Source of the DNA: Massilia varians
GTDB taxonomy: Bacteria > Pseudomonadota > Gammaproteobacteria > Burkholderiales > Burkholderiaceae_D
NCBI RefSeq assembly: GCF_027923905.1
Contig: NZ_AP026966.1
Coordinates: 186,001 to 250,000, forward strand
DNA length: 64,000 nt
Direction of reading: 5' to 3'
Position numbers and translations under genes: made by a program. Shown in pieces: positions 49,499-58,413 of this stretch. The stretch's first letter is position 1; each line of letters begins with the position of its first letter. The notes beneath the pieces are model-generated. The model ran no database searches. It was not told where the DNA came from and saw only the letters and a program-made list of their open reading frames with translations.

Positions 49499-52486
49499 AT
49501 GCGTTTCTCATCCGGACGCTGTCAGCTTAGCGTCGCCGCAATTGCAGTGGGTATGTTGATTTCCTCTGTCGCCGTCGCACAGAGTTCCGAAGGCTCGATT
49601 TATGGCCGCGGCAAGCCCGGTGACAAGGTCACGATCACCAGCATCGAGAACGGCGCGACGCGCCAGATCACCGTCGATGCGAACGGCACCTATACCGCCG
49701 CCAAGCTCCAGCCGGGCTCTTACCGCGTCGAAGGCGGCGGCCTCACCCGCGACGTGAACGTCGCGATCGGTTCCGGTACCGCGGTCGACCTGGCGGCCGA
49801 CAATGTCTCGCGCGTGGTCGTGAAGGGCGTGCGCAGCGTGATCGACGTGTCGAGCGTGGAATCGAACACGGTGTTCACCGCCGAACAGATGGCCGCGCTT
49901 CCGGTCGGGCGCGACGCGAACTCGTTCGCACTGCTCGCCCCTGGCGTGATCAAGGGCGACGCCGACCGAGGCGCCGGCGGCCTGCCGTCGTTCGGCGGCT
50001 CATCGGTTGCAGAGAACGGCTACTACATCAACGGCTTCGACGTCACCAACATCCGCAACTTCCTGTCCTATGCCGACCTGCCGTTCGACGCGGTCGGGGC
50101 GCAACAGGTCAAGTCGGGCGGCTACGGCGCCGAATTCGGCCGTTCGCTGGGCGGCGTGGTGAGCCTGGTGACCAAGCGCGGCACCAACACCTGGAAGGGC
50201 GGCGCAGCGGTGTACTAGGAACCGCAGGGACTGCGTTCGAAAGGCAGGAACATTCCTGACCTGAACCATCCGGGCGCCAACAACTACATTTCCTTCCGCA
50301 AGGCGCGCCAGGAGACCGACCTGTCCTTCAACGTCTACGGCGGCGGCCCGATCATCCAGGACAAGCTGTTCGTCTTCGGCCTCGTCGAGGGGCGCCACGA
50401 CCGCACCGACACATTCTCGGAAGCGATGAGCAGCCGCACCACCTCGCGCAAGCCGAACGGCATGATCAAGGTCGACTTCATGCCGACCGACGCGCACCGC
50501 CTGGAGCTGACCGCGATCTCGAACGAGCGGGAAGAAGAGATCCTCGACTACAACCGCGACATCGTCACCCGCCCCAACCAGAAGAACCTGACCTACCACC
50601 TGGGCGAACCGGCGATCAGCAAGGTCACCTCGGGCGGCGAGATCCTGATCGGCAAGTACACCGGCTACCTGACCGACAACCTGACCGTGTCCGCCCTGGT
50701 CGGCGCGGTGAACGACCAGGTCGCCCATACCGTCGGCGCGCGCAACGCGGGCCAGGATTGCCCGGTCGTGCTCGACGTCGACCAGACCGAGATCGGCTGC
50801 TGGGCGATGCCGTTCCCGGGCGCGCCGGTGCGCGACGCGAAGGCACGTCCGACCGATGAAGACAAGCGCCGCGCCTTCCGCTTCGACGTCGACTATTCGC
50901 TCGGCAGCCACACGCTGCGCGCCGGTGTCGACCACCAGAAGTTCACCTCGTATGCGGGCGGCCAGTCGTCGTACTCGGGCGGCTACTACTGGCGCTATTT
51001 CGTCTCCCCGAACGGCACCGTCAACGGCGTGCCGAACGTCGTCGCGCCGGGCGGCCAATACGTGCGCCGCCGCGAGTCGGTGACCACCGGCGGCAGCTTC
51101 GAGGTCGAGAACAGCGCCTACTACGAGGAAGACAACTGGAAACTCACCCAGAACGTCCTGCTGTACGGGGGCCTGCGCTCGGAATCCTTCGACAACAAGA
51201 ACGGCGACGGCGTCAGCTTCGCCAAGGCCGACCACCTGCTGGCGCCACGCCTGGGCTTCGCGTGGGACGTGCAGGGCGATGCGACGCTCAAGGTATATGC
51301 CAACGCCGGCCGCTACTACATCCCGATCGCGTCGAACACCAACATCCGCGCTACCCAGGGCGAACTGTTCGAGCAGCGCTTCTACACCTTCACCGGCCGC
51401 GATCCGCGTACCCAGGGTCCGGTGGGCGTGAGCGCCAACGACTTCGGCGTGCCGCAGATCGTCGGTGACGGCTCGCTGCCGCACCCGGCGACCATCGCGG
51501 ACACCAAGCTCAAGCCGATGTCGCAGGACGAATTCATCCTCGGTTTCCAGAAGGCGCTGGCCAGCGGCTGGAGCATGGGCGTGAAGGCAAGCCACCGCAA
51601 GGTCCAGAACGGCATGGACGACTTCTGCTCGCACATGGGCTTCGAGCGCTGGGCGGCCGATAACGGCCACAAGAACTTCGACTCCAGCACGATGGCGCAA
51701 TGCATCCTGCTCAACCCGGGCAACGACGTCAACCTGCAGATGGACCTCAACAACGACGGCAAGCTGACGGAAGTGGTCGTTCCGGCCAAGTACCTCGGCC
51801 TGGAGCGGTACACCCGCAACTACTCCTCGCTCGAGTTCACCGCGGAGCGTCCGTTCAACGGCACCTGGGGCGTGGCCGCCTCGTACACCCTGTCCAAAGT
51901 CAAGGGTACGGCCGAGGGCTATGTGAACTCGGTCATCAACCAGGAGGATGCCGGTATATCGCAAGACTTCGACTTCGCGTCGCTGACCCACGGCTCGCAC
52001 GGCTACCTGTCCAACGACCGCCGCCATATGTTCAAGATGTACGGCAACTATGCCCTCACCAGCGAACTGCGCCTGGGCTTCAACGCCGTGCTGTCGTCGG
52101 GTCGTCCGGTCAGCTGCATCGGCTTCGTGCCGGAGTCGGCAGACGACTACGCCGACGCGGCCAACTACACCACCGCGTCGTCGTACTACTGCCTGAAGTC
52201 GGGCGGCACGTCCACGCTGGTGCCGCGCGGTACCGCGGGCCGTACCCCATGGACCGGCTCGCTCGACCTGCAACTGGCCTACATGCCGCGTATCGGCCAG
52301 GGCAAGCTCACCCTCCAGGCTGACGTGTTCAACGTGTTCAACAGCCAGAAAGCGGTCGAGTTCGACGAGCGCCGCGACTATTCGCGCGACACCGTCGGCG
52401 AGGGCAAGCTGAACCTGAACTACATGCAGCCGACCTCGTTCCAGATCCCGCGTTCGGTCCGCGTGACCGCACGTTACGAGTTCTGA
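49499..52486 (+). pseudogene. Oar-type TonB-dependent receptor, interrupted by TAG
   Basis: 996 codons; AGGAG seven bases before the ATG. Signal peptide ends VAVAQ. A carboxypeptidase-like regulatory domain (30-100; GDKVTITSIENGATRQITVD), then plug (110-235; MAALPVGRDANSFALLAPGV, NGYYINGFDVTNIRNFLSYA), then the beta-barrel. Codon 240 (50216-50218) is TAG where Trp is expected (GGAAVY-W-EPQGLRSKG), at the start of the barrel; the frame then runs to an aromatic C-terminus (RVTARYEF). As written, only signal plus plug would be made. Oar-like receptors import large substrates or peptides; no SusD-like partner is nearby. Confidence 0.87.
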
Positions 52487-52507
52487 CGCCTCTCGGATAG
52501 GGGAATC

Positions 52508-52537
52508 GGGGGCCGCCTTCGGGCGGCCCTTTTTGTT
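52508..52537 (+). terminator. Rho-independent terminator after the TonB receptor
   Basis: GGGGCCGCC-TTC-GGGCGGCCC followed by TTTTTGTTT, 22 bases after the receptor stop. Confidence 0.88.
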
Positions 52538-52628
52538 TCAGGAAGAACGTCGCGTCCAGAAAGCCGATGAGCTCATGTGCTATTAACGCAAAGACATAGG
52601 GCGGCACGTTTTTCGCGCCTGCTCTAGA

Positions 52629-53102
52629 CTACTTGCGGCGCATTAGCGCGGCGCCCGCGGCCAGGCCCAGCGCAAAGCCGGCATACACGACGGCCAGCGA
52701 CGGCTTGGACAGGTGCTTTTCGTAGCCGGGGCGGAAGCGCTTGGGCGTCAGCTTGTAGTCGGCGAAGCAGGCGAAGGCCGAGGTGGCCGCCGCCGCCGTC
52801 AGCATGCCGACCGGCGTATTGCGGTCGAGATACTTGCCGGCGAAGCGTTCGAACAGGATCGACCAGAAGGTGGCGCTGGCGTGATGGATCAGGTAGCCCG
52901 GCACGGTATAGCGCATCGAAGGTCCGCTGTGGCGCGCCGCCTTGTCGCCATAGATCCAGTGGCTGACCGCATTGGTGGGGGCGAAGGCGCTGCCGGCTTC
53001 CTTCTTGCCGAGGGCCGCCAGCGCCACCGTCGACAGGATGCTGGAGGTGGCGCCACCGATGAGGCCGCGCTGTAGTACCGAGTTCCAGGTGTGCGTTTGC
53101 AT
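52629..53102 (-). CDS. Small membrane protein of unknown function
   Basis: 157 aa from ATG 53102 (MQTHTWNSVL), chosen for GAGGACC before it. Three to four hydrophobic segments: GLIGGATSSILSTVALAAL, YLIHHASATFWSILFERFAG, GMLTAAAATSAFACFADY and AVVYAGFALGLAAGAAL. Ends MRRK. Short Gly/Ala-rich helices suggest an inner-membrane protein; I do not recognise a characterised family. It diverges from the SDR-DoxX gene with 53 bp between starts. Confidence 0.75.
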   Translation of the reverse strand: MQTHTWNSVLQRGLIGGATSSILSTVALAALGKKEAGSAFAPTNAVSHWIYGDKAARHSGPSMRYTVPGYLIHHASATFWSILFERFAGKYLDRNTPVGMLTAAAATSAFACFADYKLTPKRFRPGYEKHLSKPSLAVVYAGFALGLAAGAALMRRK

Positions 53103-53155
53103 ATGGTCCTCTTGCCTGATGGCTCGAACTTTGAATTGCGTGAAAGGAAGCATGG

Positions 53156-54454
53156 ATGCGGATCTTGCTGACGGGAGCCAGCGGTTTCATCGGACAACAC
53201 CTGTTGCAGGCATTGCTGGCCGAAGGCCACCACGTCGTCTGCGCGGTGCGCCGGCCCAAGACCAGTACCGAACCGCGCCTCGCCTACATCCATGCGGACT
53301 TCGCCCAAGATACCGATAAATCCGTCTGGCTGGCGCGCATGCATCAACTGGGCGGCGTCGACGTGGTGATCAACACCGTCGGTATCTTCCGCGAAAGCGG
53401 CAGCCAGACTTTCGCGCGCCTGCATACCGACGCCCCGCGCGCCCTGTTCGCCGCCTGCGCCGAATCGCACGAGGTGCAGATGGTGATCCAGCTCTCGGCC
53501 CTGGGAGCCGACCGTGGCGCCGACACCCGCTACCACCTGTCCAAGAAGGCGGCGGACGACTACCTGGCCGCGCTTCCCATCCGCGCCTACATCGTGCAGC
53601 CCTCGCTGGTATACGGCAGCGAGGGCACCAGCGCCAAGGTATTCCGCACCCTGGCCAGCATGCCGCTCACGGTGCGCTTCGGCAATGCGCCCCAGCTGGT
53701 GCAGCCGATCCACGTCGACGACCTGGTGGCGGCCATCGCCGGCCTGCTCAAGCATCGCCTGCCGCTGCCGCCAGGCAACGGCACGGCCCTGCGCGTGCCC
53801 CTGGTCGGACCGCAGGCGATGCCGTTCACCGACTATCTGCAGGCGCTGCGGACCAGCATGGGGATGGGACGCCAGCCGGTATTGCCGCTGCCCGGCGCGC
53901 TGGCGCGCCTGATGGCGAAGTTCGGACGCGTGCTGCCGGGCGGACTGCTCGACGAGGAGGCGCTGCGCATGCTCGACCGCGGCAATGCCGGCGACGTGTC
54001 GATGACTACCCAGCTGCTCGGCCACCCGCCGCGCCCGGTGCAGGACTTCATCCGCCATCCCGGCGCCGAGCGCACCCAGGCCAAGCTGGGCTGGCTGCTG
54101 CCGGTCCTGCGCCTGTCCATTGTGGCGGTCTGGATCGTCACCGCCATCGTCTCCTATGGCCTGTACCCGGTCGCGGCCAGCTACGAGCTGCTGGCCCGTA
54201 CCGGCATTCCGCCCGCCCTGCAGCCCCTGATGCTGTACGGCGCCGCCACCTTCGACCTGTTGCTGGGCTTAGGGCTCCTGCTGCTGGCGCGGCGCCGCTG
54301 GTTGTGGCTGGCGCAGCTCGGCCTGATCGGCTTCTATACCGTCGTCATCGCCATCAAGCTGCCGGAATTCCTGCTGCATCCCTACGGGCCGCTCACCAAG
54401 AACCTGCCCATGCTGGCGGCCATCTGGCTGCTCTACGAACTGGAGGAAAGATAA
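53156..54454 (+). CDS. NAD(P)-binding SDR protein fused to a DoxX-like membrane domain
   Basis: 432 aa. N-terminal atypical SDR/NmrA-like Rossmann domain: ILLTGASGFIGQHLLQALLA (NAD(P) loop), VDVVINTVGIFRESGSQ, and YHLSKKAADDYLAALPIRAY as the Lys-containing region. The C-terminal 120 residues hold four membrane helices of DoxX type (SIVAVWIVTAIVSYGLYPVA, FDLLLGLGLLLLARRRWLWL). The fusion tethers a dehydrogenase-like domain to the membrane. The next gene starts on the base after its stop, so they are co-translated. Confidence 0.87.
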   Translation: MRILLTGASGFIGQHLLQALLAEGHHVVCAVRRPKTSTEPRLAYIHADFAQDTDKSVWLARMHQLGGVDVVINTVGIFRESGSQTFARLHTDAPRALFAACAESHEVQMVIQLSALGADRGADTRYHLSKKAADDYLAALPIRAYIVQPSLVYGSEGTSAKVFRTLASMPLTVRFGNAPQLVQPIHVDDLVAAIAGLLKHRLPLPPGNGTALRVPLVGPQAMPFTDYLQALRTSMGMGRQPVLPLPGALARLMAKFGRVLPGGLLDEEALRMLDRGNAGDVSMTTQLLGHPPRPVQDFIRHPGAERTQAKLGWLLPVLRLSIVAVWIVTAIVSYGLYPVAASYELLARTGIPPALQPLMLYGAATFDLLLGLGLLLLARRRWLWLAQLGLIGFYTVVIAIKLPEFLLHPYGPLTKNLPMLAAIWLLYELEER

Positions 54455-54919
54455 ATGGACTACGTCGTGGTCAAGTGGCTGCACATCCTGTCGTCCACCT
54501 TCCTGTTCGGCACCGGCATCGGCTCGGCCTGGTACATGCTGTTCGCCAACGTCAGCCGCGACGTGCGCGCGATCGCCGTGGTGGCCAAATACGTGGTGAT
54601 CGCCGACTGGCTGTTCACGGCCACCACCGCGGTCGCGCAGCCGCTGACCGGCTTCTACCTGATCCACCTGGCCGGCTACCCGCTGCACAGCAAGTGGATC
54701 ATGTGGTCGATCGCCTTGTACGTGCTGGCCGGTGCCTGCTGGCTGCCGGTGGTGTGGCTGCAGATCCGCATGCGCGACATCGCCCAGGAAGCGGCGCGCA
54801 CGGGCACCGAACTCACGCCGCAGTACTGGCGCTATTTCCGCATCTGGGTCACGCTCGGCGTGCCGGCCTTCATCGCCTTCGTGGTGATTTTCTGGCTGAT
54901 GGTGGCCAAGCCGATGTGA
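54455..54919 (+). CDS. DUF2269 membrane protein
   Basis: 154 aa, four membrane helices: WLHILSSTFLFGTGIGSAWY, ADWLFTATTAVAQPLTGFYL, SIALYVLAGACWLPVVWLQI and GVPAFIAFVVIFWLMVAKPM. Conserved His9 and His/Lys pattern of DUF2269. ATG follows the SDR-DoxX stop with no gap; function unknown but the fixed pairing suggests a shared membrane redox task. Confidence 0.85.
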   Translation: MDYVVVKWLHILSSTFLFGTGIGSAWYMLFANVSRDVRAIAVVAKYVVIADWLFTATTAVAQPLTGFYLIHLAGYPLHSKWIMWSIALYVLAGACWLPVVWLQIRMRDIAQEAARTGTELTPQYWRYFRIWVTLGVPAFIAFVVIFWLMVAKPM

Positions 54920-54942
54920 CCTTTCATTCTCAGGAGACCCCC

Positions 54943-55971
54943 ATGAAGGCATACCAGATTCTCCCCGGCGCAAACATCGAGGCGCTGCAGTGCATCGACT
55001 ACCCCGACCGCGATCTCGGCCACGGCGAAGTGCGCATCCGCGTGCATGCGGTGTCGCTGAACTACCGCGACCTGATGGTCGCCAGCGGCAACTACCTGGT
55101 TACCGTGGACGATCCCATCATCCCCTGTTCGGACGGCGCCGGCGAAGTGCTGGAAGTGGGGCCGGGCGTCACGCGCGTGCAGGTCGGCGACCGGGTGGCC
55201 GGTTCCTTCTTCCCCTACTGGCAGGACGGCATGACCTCGCCGGAAAAGATCCGCCATGCCCTGGGCGGCGACATCGACGGCATGCTGGCCGAGGAAGTGG
55301 TGCTGCACCAGGATGCGCTGGCGAAGATCCCGGCCTCCCTGAGCTTCATCGAGGCCGCCACCATGCCTTGCGCCGGCGTCACCGCGTGGAATGCGATCTT
55401 CGTGTCCAGCAACGGGCTCAAGCCGGGCGACACCGCGCTGTTCCTGGGGACCGGCGGCGTCTCGGTACTGGGCATGCAGCTGGCCAAGGCGGCCGGCCTG
55501 CGCACCATCATCACCTCCTCGAGCGACGAGAAGCTGCAGCGCGCCCGCCATCTCGGTGCCCACCACACGATCAACTATGGGGCGATCCCCGAATGGCACG
55601 AGGAAGTGCTGGCCATGACCCAGGGCCGGGGCGCCAACGTGGTGCTGGAAGTCGGCGGCAAGGGCACGGTGAACCGCTCGGTGTCGGCGGCGGCGATGGG
55701 CGGGACGGTGGCGATCATCGGCGGCGTCAGCGGCTTCGGCGGCGAGGTGAACCCGGCTTCGCTGCTGGCCACCGCCAAGCGCATGGTCGGCATCTTCGTG
55801 GGCAGCCGCGCGATGCTGGAAGACGTGATGCGCTTTGCCGACGTCACCGGCATGAAGCCGGTGATCGACCGCGTGTTCCCGTTCGCGCGGGCCCAGGAAG
55901 CCTACCGCTACATGGAATCAGGCTCGCACTTCGGCAAGGTGGTCATCGACGTGACCAGCCAGGATCACTGA
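54943..55971 (+). CDS. NAD(P)-dependent zinc-less alcohol dehydrogenase / quinone-reductase-like (MDR)
   Basis: 342 aa from ATG 54943 with CAGGAGACC upstream. MDR superfamily: VSLNYRDLMVASGNY, IPCSDGAGEVLEVGPGVTRV, nucleotide loop FLGTGGVSVLGMQLAKAAG. The catalytic-zinc cysteine and structural-zinc cysteine cluster are absent, so it is of the zinc-independent type. Probably in the operon started by the SDR-DoxX gene, 23 bp after DUF2269. Its stop overlaps that of the convergent cyclotransferase. Confidence 0.85.
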   Translation: MKAYQILPGANIEALQCIDYPDRDLGHGEVRIRVHAVSLNYRDLMVASGNYLVTVDDPIIPCSDGAGEVLEVGPGVTRVQVGDRVAGSFFPYWQDGMTSPEKIRHALGGDIDGMLAEEVVLHQDALAKIPASLSFIEAATMPCAGVTAWNAIFVSSNGLKPGDTALFLGTGGVSVLGMQLAKAAGLRTIITSSSDEKLQRARHLGAHHTINYGAIPEWHEEVLAMTQGRGANVVLEVGGKGTVNRSVSAAAMGGTVAIIGGVSGFGGEVNPASLLATAKRMVGIFVGSRAMLEDVMRFADVTGMKPVIDRVFPFARAQEAYRYMESGSHFGKVVIDVTSQDH

Positions 55972-56738
55972 CGCTTCTGCGGCACCAGTTCGATCTCGTA
56001 CAGCCTGGGCCACAGCTTGCCGGTGACGAACAGGCGCTTGCCCTTGGCGTCCCAGGCGATGCCGTTCAGGACCGCGTCGGGGTCGGCGGTGCCGCGCTGC
56101 GCGGGCGGCAGCAGGCCTTCGAGGTTGATCACGCCCTTGACCTTGCCGCTGCCAGGGTCGATGCGCAGGATCAGGTCGCTGCCCCAGACGTTCGAGAACA
56201 GCTCGCCCTCGACCATCTCGAGCTCGTTCAGCTGGGCGATCGGCGTGCCCTGGTGCGTCACCTGGATGCGCCGCAGTTCCTTCATGCTCTTCGGTTCCAG
56301 GACGCGGATGAAGGAGCTGCCGTCGCTCATGTAGACCGCCTTGGCGTCGCTGGCCAGGCCCCAGCCTTCGCCGGCATACTTGAAGGTCTGCTTCAGCTTG
56401 AAGGTCTTCATGTCGAACACGTAGCCGACCTGCGAGGTCCAGGTGAGGGCAAGGATGCTGTTGCCGACCGGGGTCGAACCTTCGCCGAAGACATCGGCAG
56501 GCATGTCGGCCTGTTGCAGCACCTTGCCGCTCTTGAGCTCCACCTTGCGCAGCGAGGAGCTGCCGTTGCGGCCCGTCGTCTCGTACAGGTGGCCGTCGCG
56601 GAAGAACAGCCCCTGGGTGAAGGCCTTGGGATCGTGCGGATAGGTGTTCTTGACGACGAAGCCGTAGACCGGGACGGCTGCCTGGGCCGGGACGGCAATG
56701 GCGGCGGCGAGAGCGAAGGTGGCGAGTGGTTTCAGCAT
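55965..56738 (-). CDS. Glutaminyl-peptide cyclotransferase (plant-type beta-propeller), secreted
   Basis: 257 aa. Signal peptide MLKPLATFALAAAIAVPAQA. The beta-propeller QC family (PF05096) is recognisable: YPHDPKAFTQGLFFRDGHLY, GRNGSSSLRKVELKSGKVLQ, LNELEMVEGELFSNVWGSDL and VLNGIAWDAKGKRLFVTGKL. It converts N-terminal Gln to pyroglutamate on exported peptides. The MITE-like element begins 23 bp upstream of its ATG and could affect its promoter. Confidence 0.9.
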   Translation of the reverse strand: MLKPLATFALAAAIAVPAQAAVPVYGFVVKNTYPHDPKAFTQGLFFRDGHLYETTGRNGSSSLRKVELKSGKVLQQADMPADVFGEGSTPVGNSILALTWTSQVGYVFDMKTFKLKQTFKYAGEGWGLASDAKAVYMSDGSSFIRVLEPKSMKELRRIQVTHQGTPIAQLNELEMVEGELFSNVWGSDLILRIDPGSGKVKGVINLEGLLPPAQRGTADPDAVLNGIAWDAKGKRLFVTGKLWPRLYEIELVPQKRQ

Positions 56739-56761
56739 GGTACAGAAACTGTACCATGATC

Positions 56762-56895
56762 GTAGGGTGGGCGGCTTGCAACCCGGGCCACTGGCCCGGG
56801 TTACCCCATGCGGTGATAGTTCGCTGCGAGATCATCCGGCACGACAACGGAGCCGTTAGCGATCACCGCGTGGGCGGGAGACCCGCCCACCCTAC
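56762..56895. mobile_element. 134-bp MITE-like element with 13-bp perfect terminal inverted repeats
   Basis: Ends GTAGGGTGGGCGG (56762-56774) and CCGCCCACCCTAC (56883-56895) are perfectly complementary. Inside are a 10-bp hairpin AACCCGGGCC-ACT-GGCCCGGGTT (56780-56802), a dyad GCGGTGAT ... ATCACCGC and a second GTGGGCGG copy before the right end. It has no coding capacity. Its right end coincides with the last base of the SRAP gene's stop codon. No clear target-site duplication was found. Non-autonomous element or structured repeat. Confidence 0.7.
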
Positions 56896-57578
56896 TAAAA
56901 CAAGGACAGGTTCGGCGACGGCTCGGGGGTTTTCCTGACCGTCTGCGGCGCCTCCCAGGTCTTCATGCGCTCCGCCGGATAGTGGCGCAGAAAGCTGCGC
57001 GCCGTCTCGACGTCGCGGCAGGCCAGCCAGTCCTCGAGTTCCTCCGGCCCGAGCACGACCAGCGAGCGCTTCTCGTCGCCCGGCTTGTGCATGCGCGACA
57101 TCAGGGGGTGCTCGTCGGCGTTGATCGTGATCTGCGTGAAGGAGGACTCGATCCGGCCGTCGGCCTCGGTCCATTCGCGCCACAGGCCGGCGACAAAGAA
57201 GGGGCGGTCGTCGTGCATGCCGATCGCATGGCGCAGCGCACGGCCGCTTTCGTAGCAGGGCTCGTAGAACCAGGTCATCGGCACCGCGCACAGCTGCAGG
57301 CGGCGCCAGCTCGATGCGAACGAACGCCGCTCGCCCAGCGATTCGGCGCGCGCATTCATGGTGTCGAAAGGCTTGACGCCGGGCGGGATGTGGCGGCGCG
57401 GCACCATGCCGTAGCTGGCCAGGCAGACCGCGGGACTGCCGTCGCGGCCGCGGCGCACGATCGGCGCGCTGTAGTCCTTCCAGACTTCGTCGGGCCAGCG
57501 CCAGTCGGCCGGCAGCTCGCTGAAGGCGCCCAGCGTGCCGAACTGTTCACGGGTGGGGGTATGGTAGTTGACGCACAT
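56895..57578 (-). CDS. SRAP/HMCES-family abasic-site protein (YedK-like)
   Basis: 227 aa from ATG 57578 (MCVNYHTPTR), chosen so that Cys2 is exposed after Met removal, as required to cross-link abasic sites in ssDNA. Other conserved residues: Asn and Glu in FDTMNARAESLGER, the AVPMTWFYEPC strand and His in ADEHPLMSRMHK. Protects abasic sites during replication. No LexA-type CTG-N10-CAG box was found just upstream. The stop TAG abuts the MITE-like element. Confidence 0.92.
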   Translation of the reverse strand: MCVNYHTPTREQFGTLGAFSELPADWRWPDEVWKDYSAPIVRRGRDGSPAVCLASYGMVPRRHIPPGVKPFDTMNARAESLGERRSFASSWRRLQLCAVPMTWFYEPCYESGRALRHAIGMHDDRPFFVAGLWREWTEADGRIESSFTQITINADEHPLMSRMHKPGDEKRSLVVLGPEELEDWLACRDVETARSFLRHYPAERMKTWEAPQTVRKTPEPSPNLSLF

Positions 57579-57602
57579 GATCCATCCAGCATAGTGCAAG
57601 TG

Positions 57603-58046
57603 CTAGAAATAGGCCAGCAGACGCCCGCAGGCGATCACGCCGAACCACAGGCCGAGCGAGAGCAGGGCGTGCAGCATGGCGCGCCGGGGCGCGCGCTCCG
57701 GCCAGGCGTCGGCCTGGCGGTAAGGTCCGGCATGGAAGGCGAGCGCATTCAGGCCGGCCAGCACCATCAGGCCGAGCTTGAGCAGGAATACCCGGTTGGC
57801 CAGCAGCGCCAGCGGATCGGCCACGAACAGCAGCAGGCCGGTGGGAACGACCAGCAGCATGCTGCCGGCCGACCACGGCAGCAGGTGGCGCGCCAGGGCC
57901 GTGACCGGCAGCTGGCGGCCGCAGCCGAGCACACGCAGGTCGAACATCGCCACCGCGCCCACCAGCACCGCGAAACCGATGATGTGCAGCGTCTCAACGC
58001 CTGGATACAGCCAGGCGCTTTCGCGCAAGGCCTGCGCCAGCGGCAT
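57603..58046 (-). CDS. DUF6644-like membrane protein
   Basis: 147 aa, four membrane helices with a conserved His at the first: YPGVETLHIIGFAVLVGAVA, LPWSAGSMLLVVPTGLLLFV, NRVFLLKLGLMVLAGLNALA, and ALLSLGLWFGVIACGRLL. Resembles the DUF6644/DUF2214-type small membrane proteins. Start overlaps the upstream stop by one base (TGATG), so it is coupled to the DUF6152 gene. Confidence 0.8.
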   Translation of the reverse strand: MPLAQALRESAWLYPGVETLHIIGFAVLVGAVAMFDLRVLGCGRQLPVTALARHLLPWSAGSMLLVVPTGLLLFVADPLALLANRVFLLKLGLMVLAGLNALAFHAGPYRQADAWPERAPRRAMLHALLSLGLWFGVIACGRLLAYF

Positions 58047-58384
58047 CAGCGCAGTTCCGTGGTCTTGTCCTTGATGGTGATGCGTTCGGCGCGCAGCTCG
58101 CTCGCATGGCTGCGGTGTGGATAGCCATAGACCGTGGCCTGGCCACCCACCGCCAGGTTTTCCTTGGGCAGCCCGCGGTTTTCCATCCGTCCCGGCGGCG
58201 CCAGCACCACCAGCCAGGTCTTGTCGGCGGTTTTCAGGCGCACGAAGCCGTGCGGCTGCATGTACCCGGACTCCTCGATCGTGCCGGACAGGGTGAGCGG
58301 CTTGTCGGCATTGTATTCGCTCCAGCCGTGGTGGGCGGAAGCGGTGGTAGCTACCAGTGCAGCGAGTAAAAACCAGCGTTTCAT
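58046..58384 (-). CDS. DUF6152 secreted protein
   Basis: 112 aa. Signal peptide MKRWFLLAALVATTASA, then mature N-terminus HHGWSEYNADKPLTLSGTIE with two histidines, an OB-fold-like beta protein (GFVRLKTADKTWLVVLAPPG, AVGGQATVYGYPHRSHASE). The paired N-terminal His and later HRSH suggest metal binding. Found with DUF6644-type membrane partners in other genomes; role unknown. Confidence 0.85.
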   Translation of the reverse strand: MKRWFLLAALVATTASAHHGWSEYNADKPLTLSGTIEESGYMQPHGFVRLKTADKTWLVVLAPPGRMENRGLPKENLAVGGQATVYGYPHRSHASELRAERITIKDKTTELR

Positions 58385-58413
58385 GGTCAGTCTCCCGTCA
58401 AGGAAAAGGCAAA

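Noticed and set aside
22705..50218. Reassignment of UAG to tryptophan
   Set aside because: TAG is used as an ordinary terminator for several intact genes here (for example the ends of the TlpA-like, SRAP and DUF6644-like genes), and one lesion is TGA; many normal TGG codons are present.
56762..56895. Rho-independent terminator for the SRAP or cyclotransferase gene
   Set aside because: The internal hairpins have no T-run; the 13-bp ends 121 bp apart fit a repeat element better.
57579..57602. LexA operator before the SRAP gene
   Set aside because: No CTG-N10-CAG pattern between the SRAP start and the neighbouring gene.
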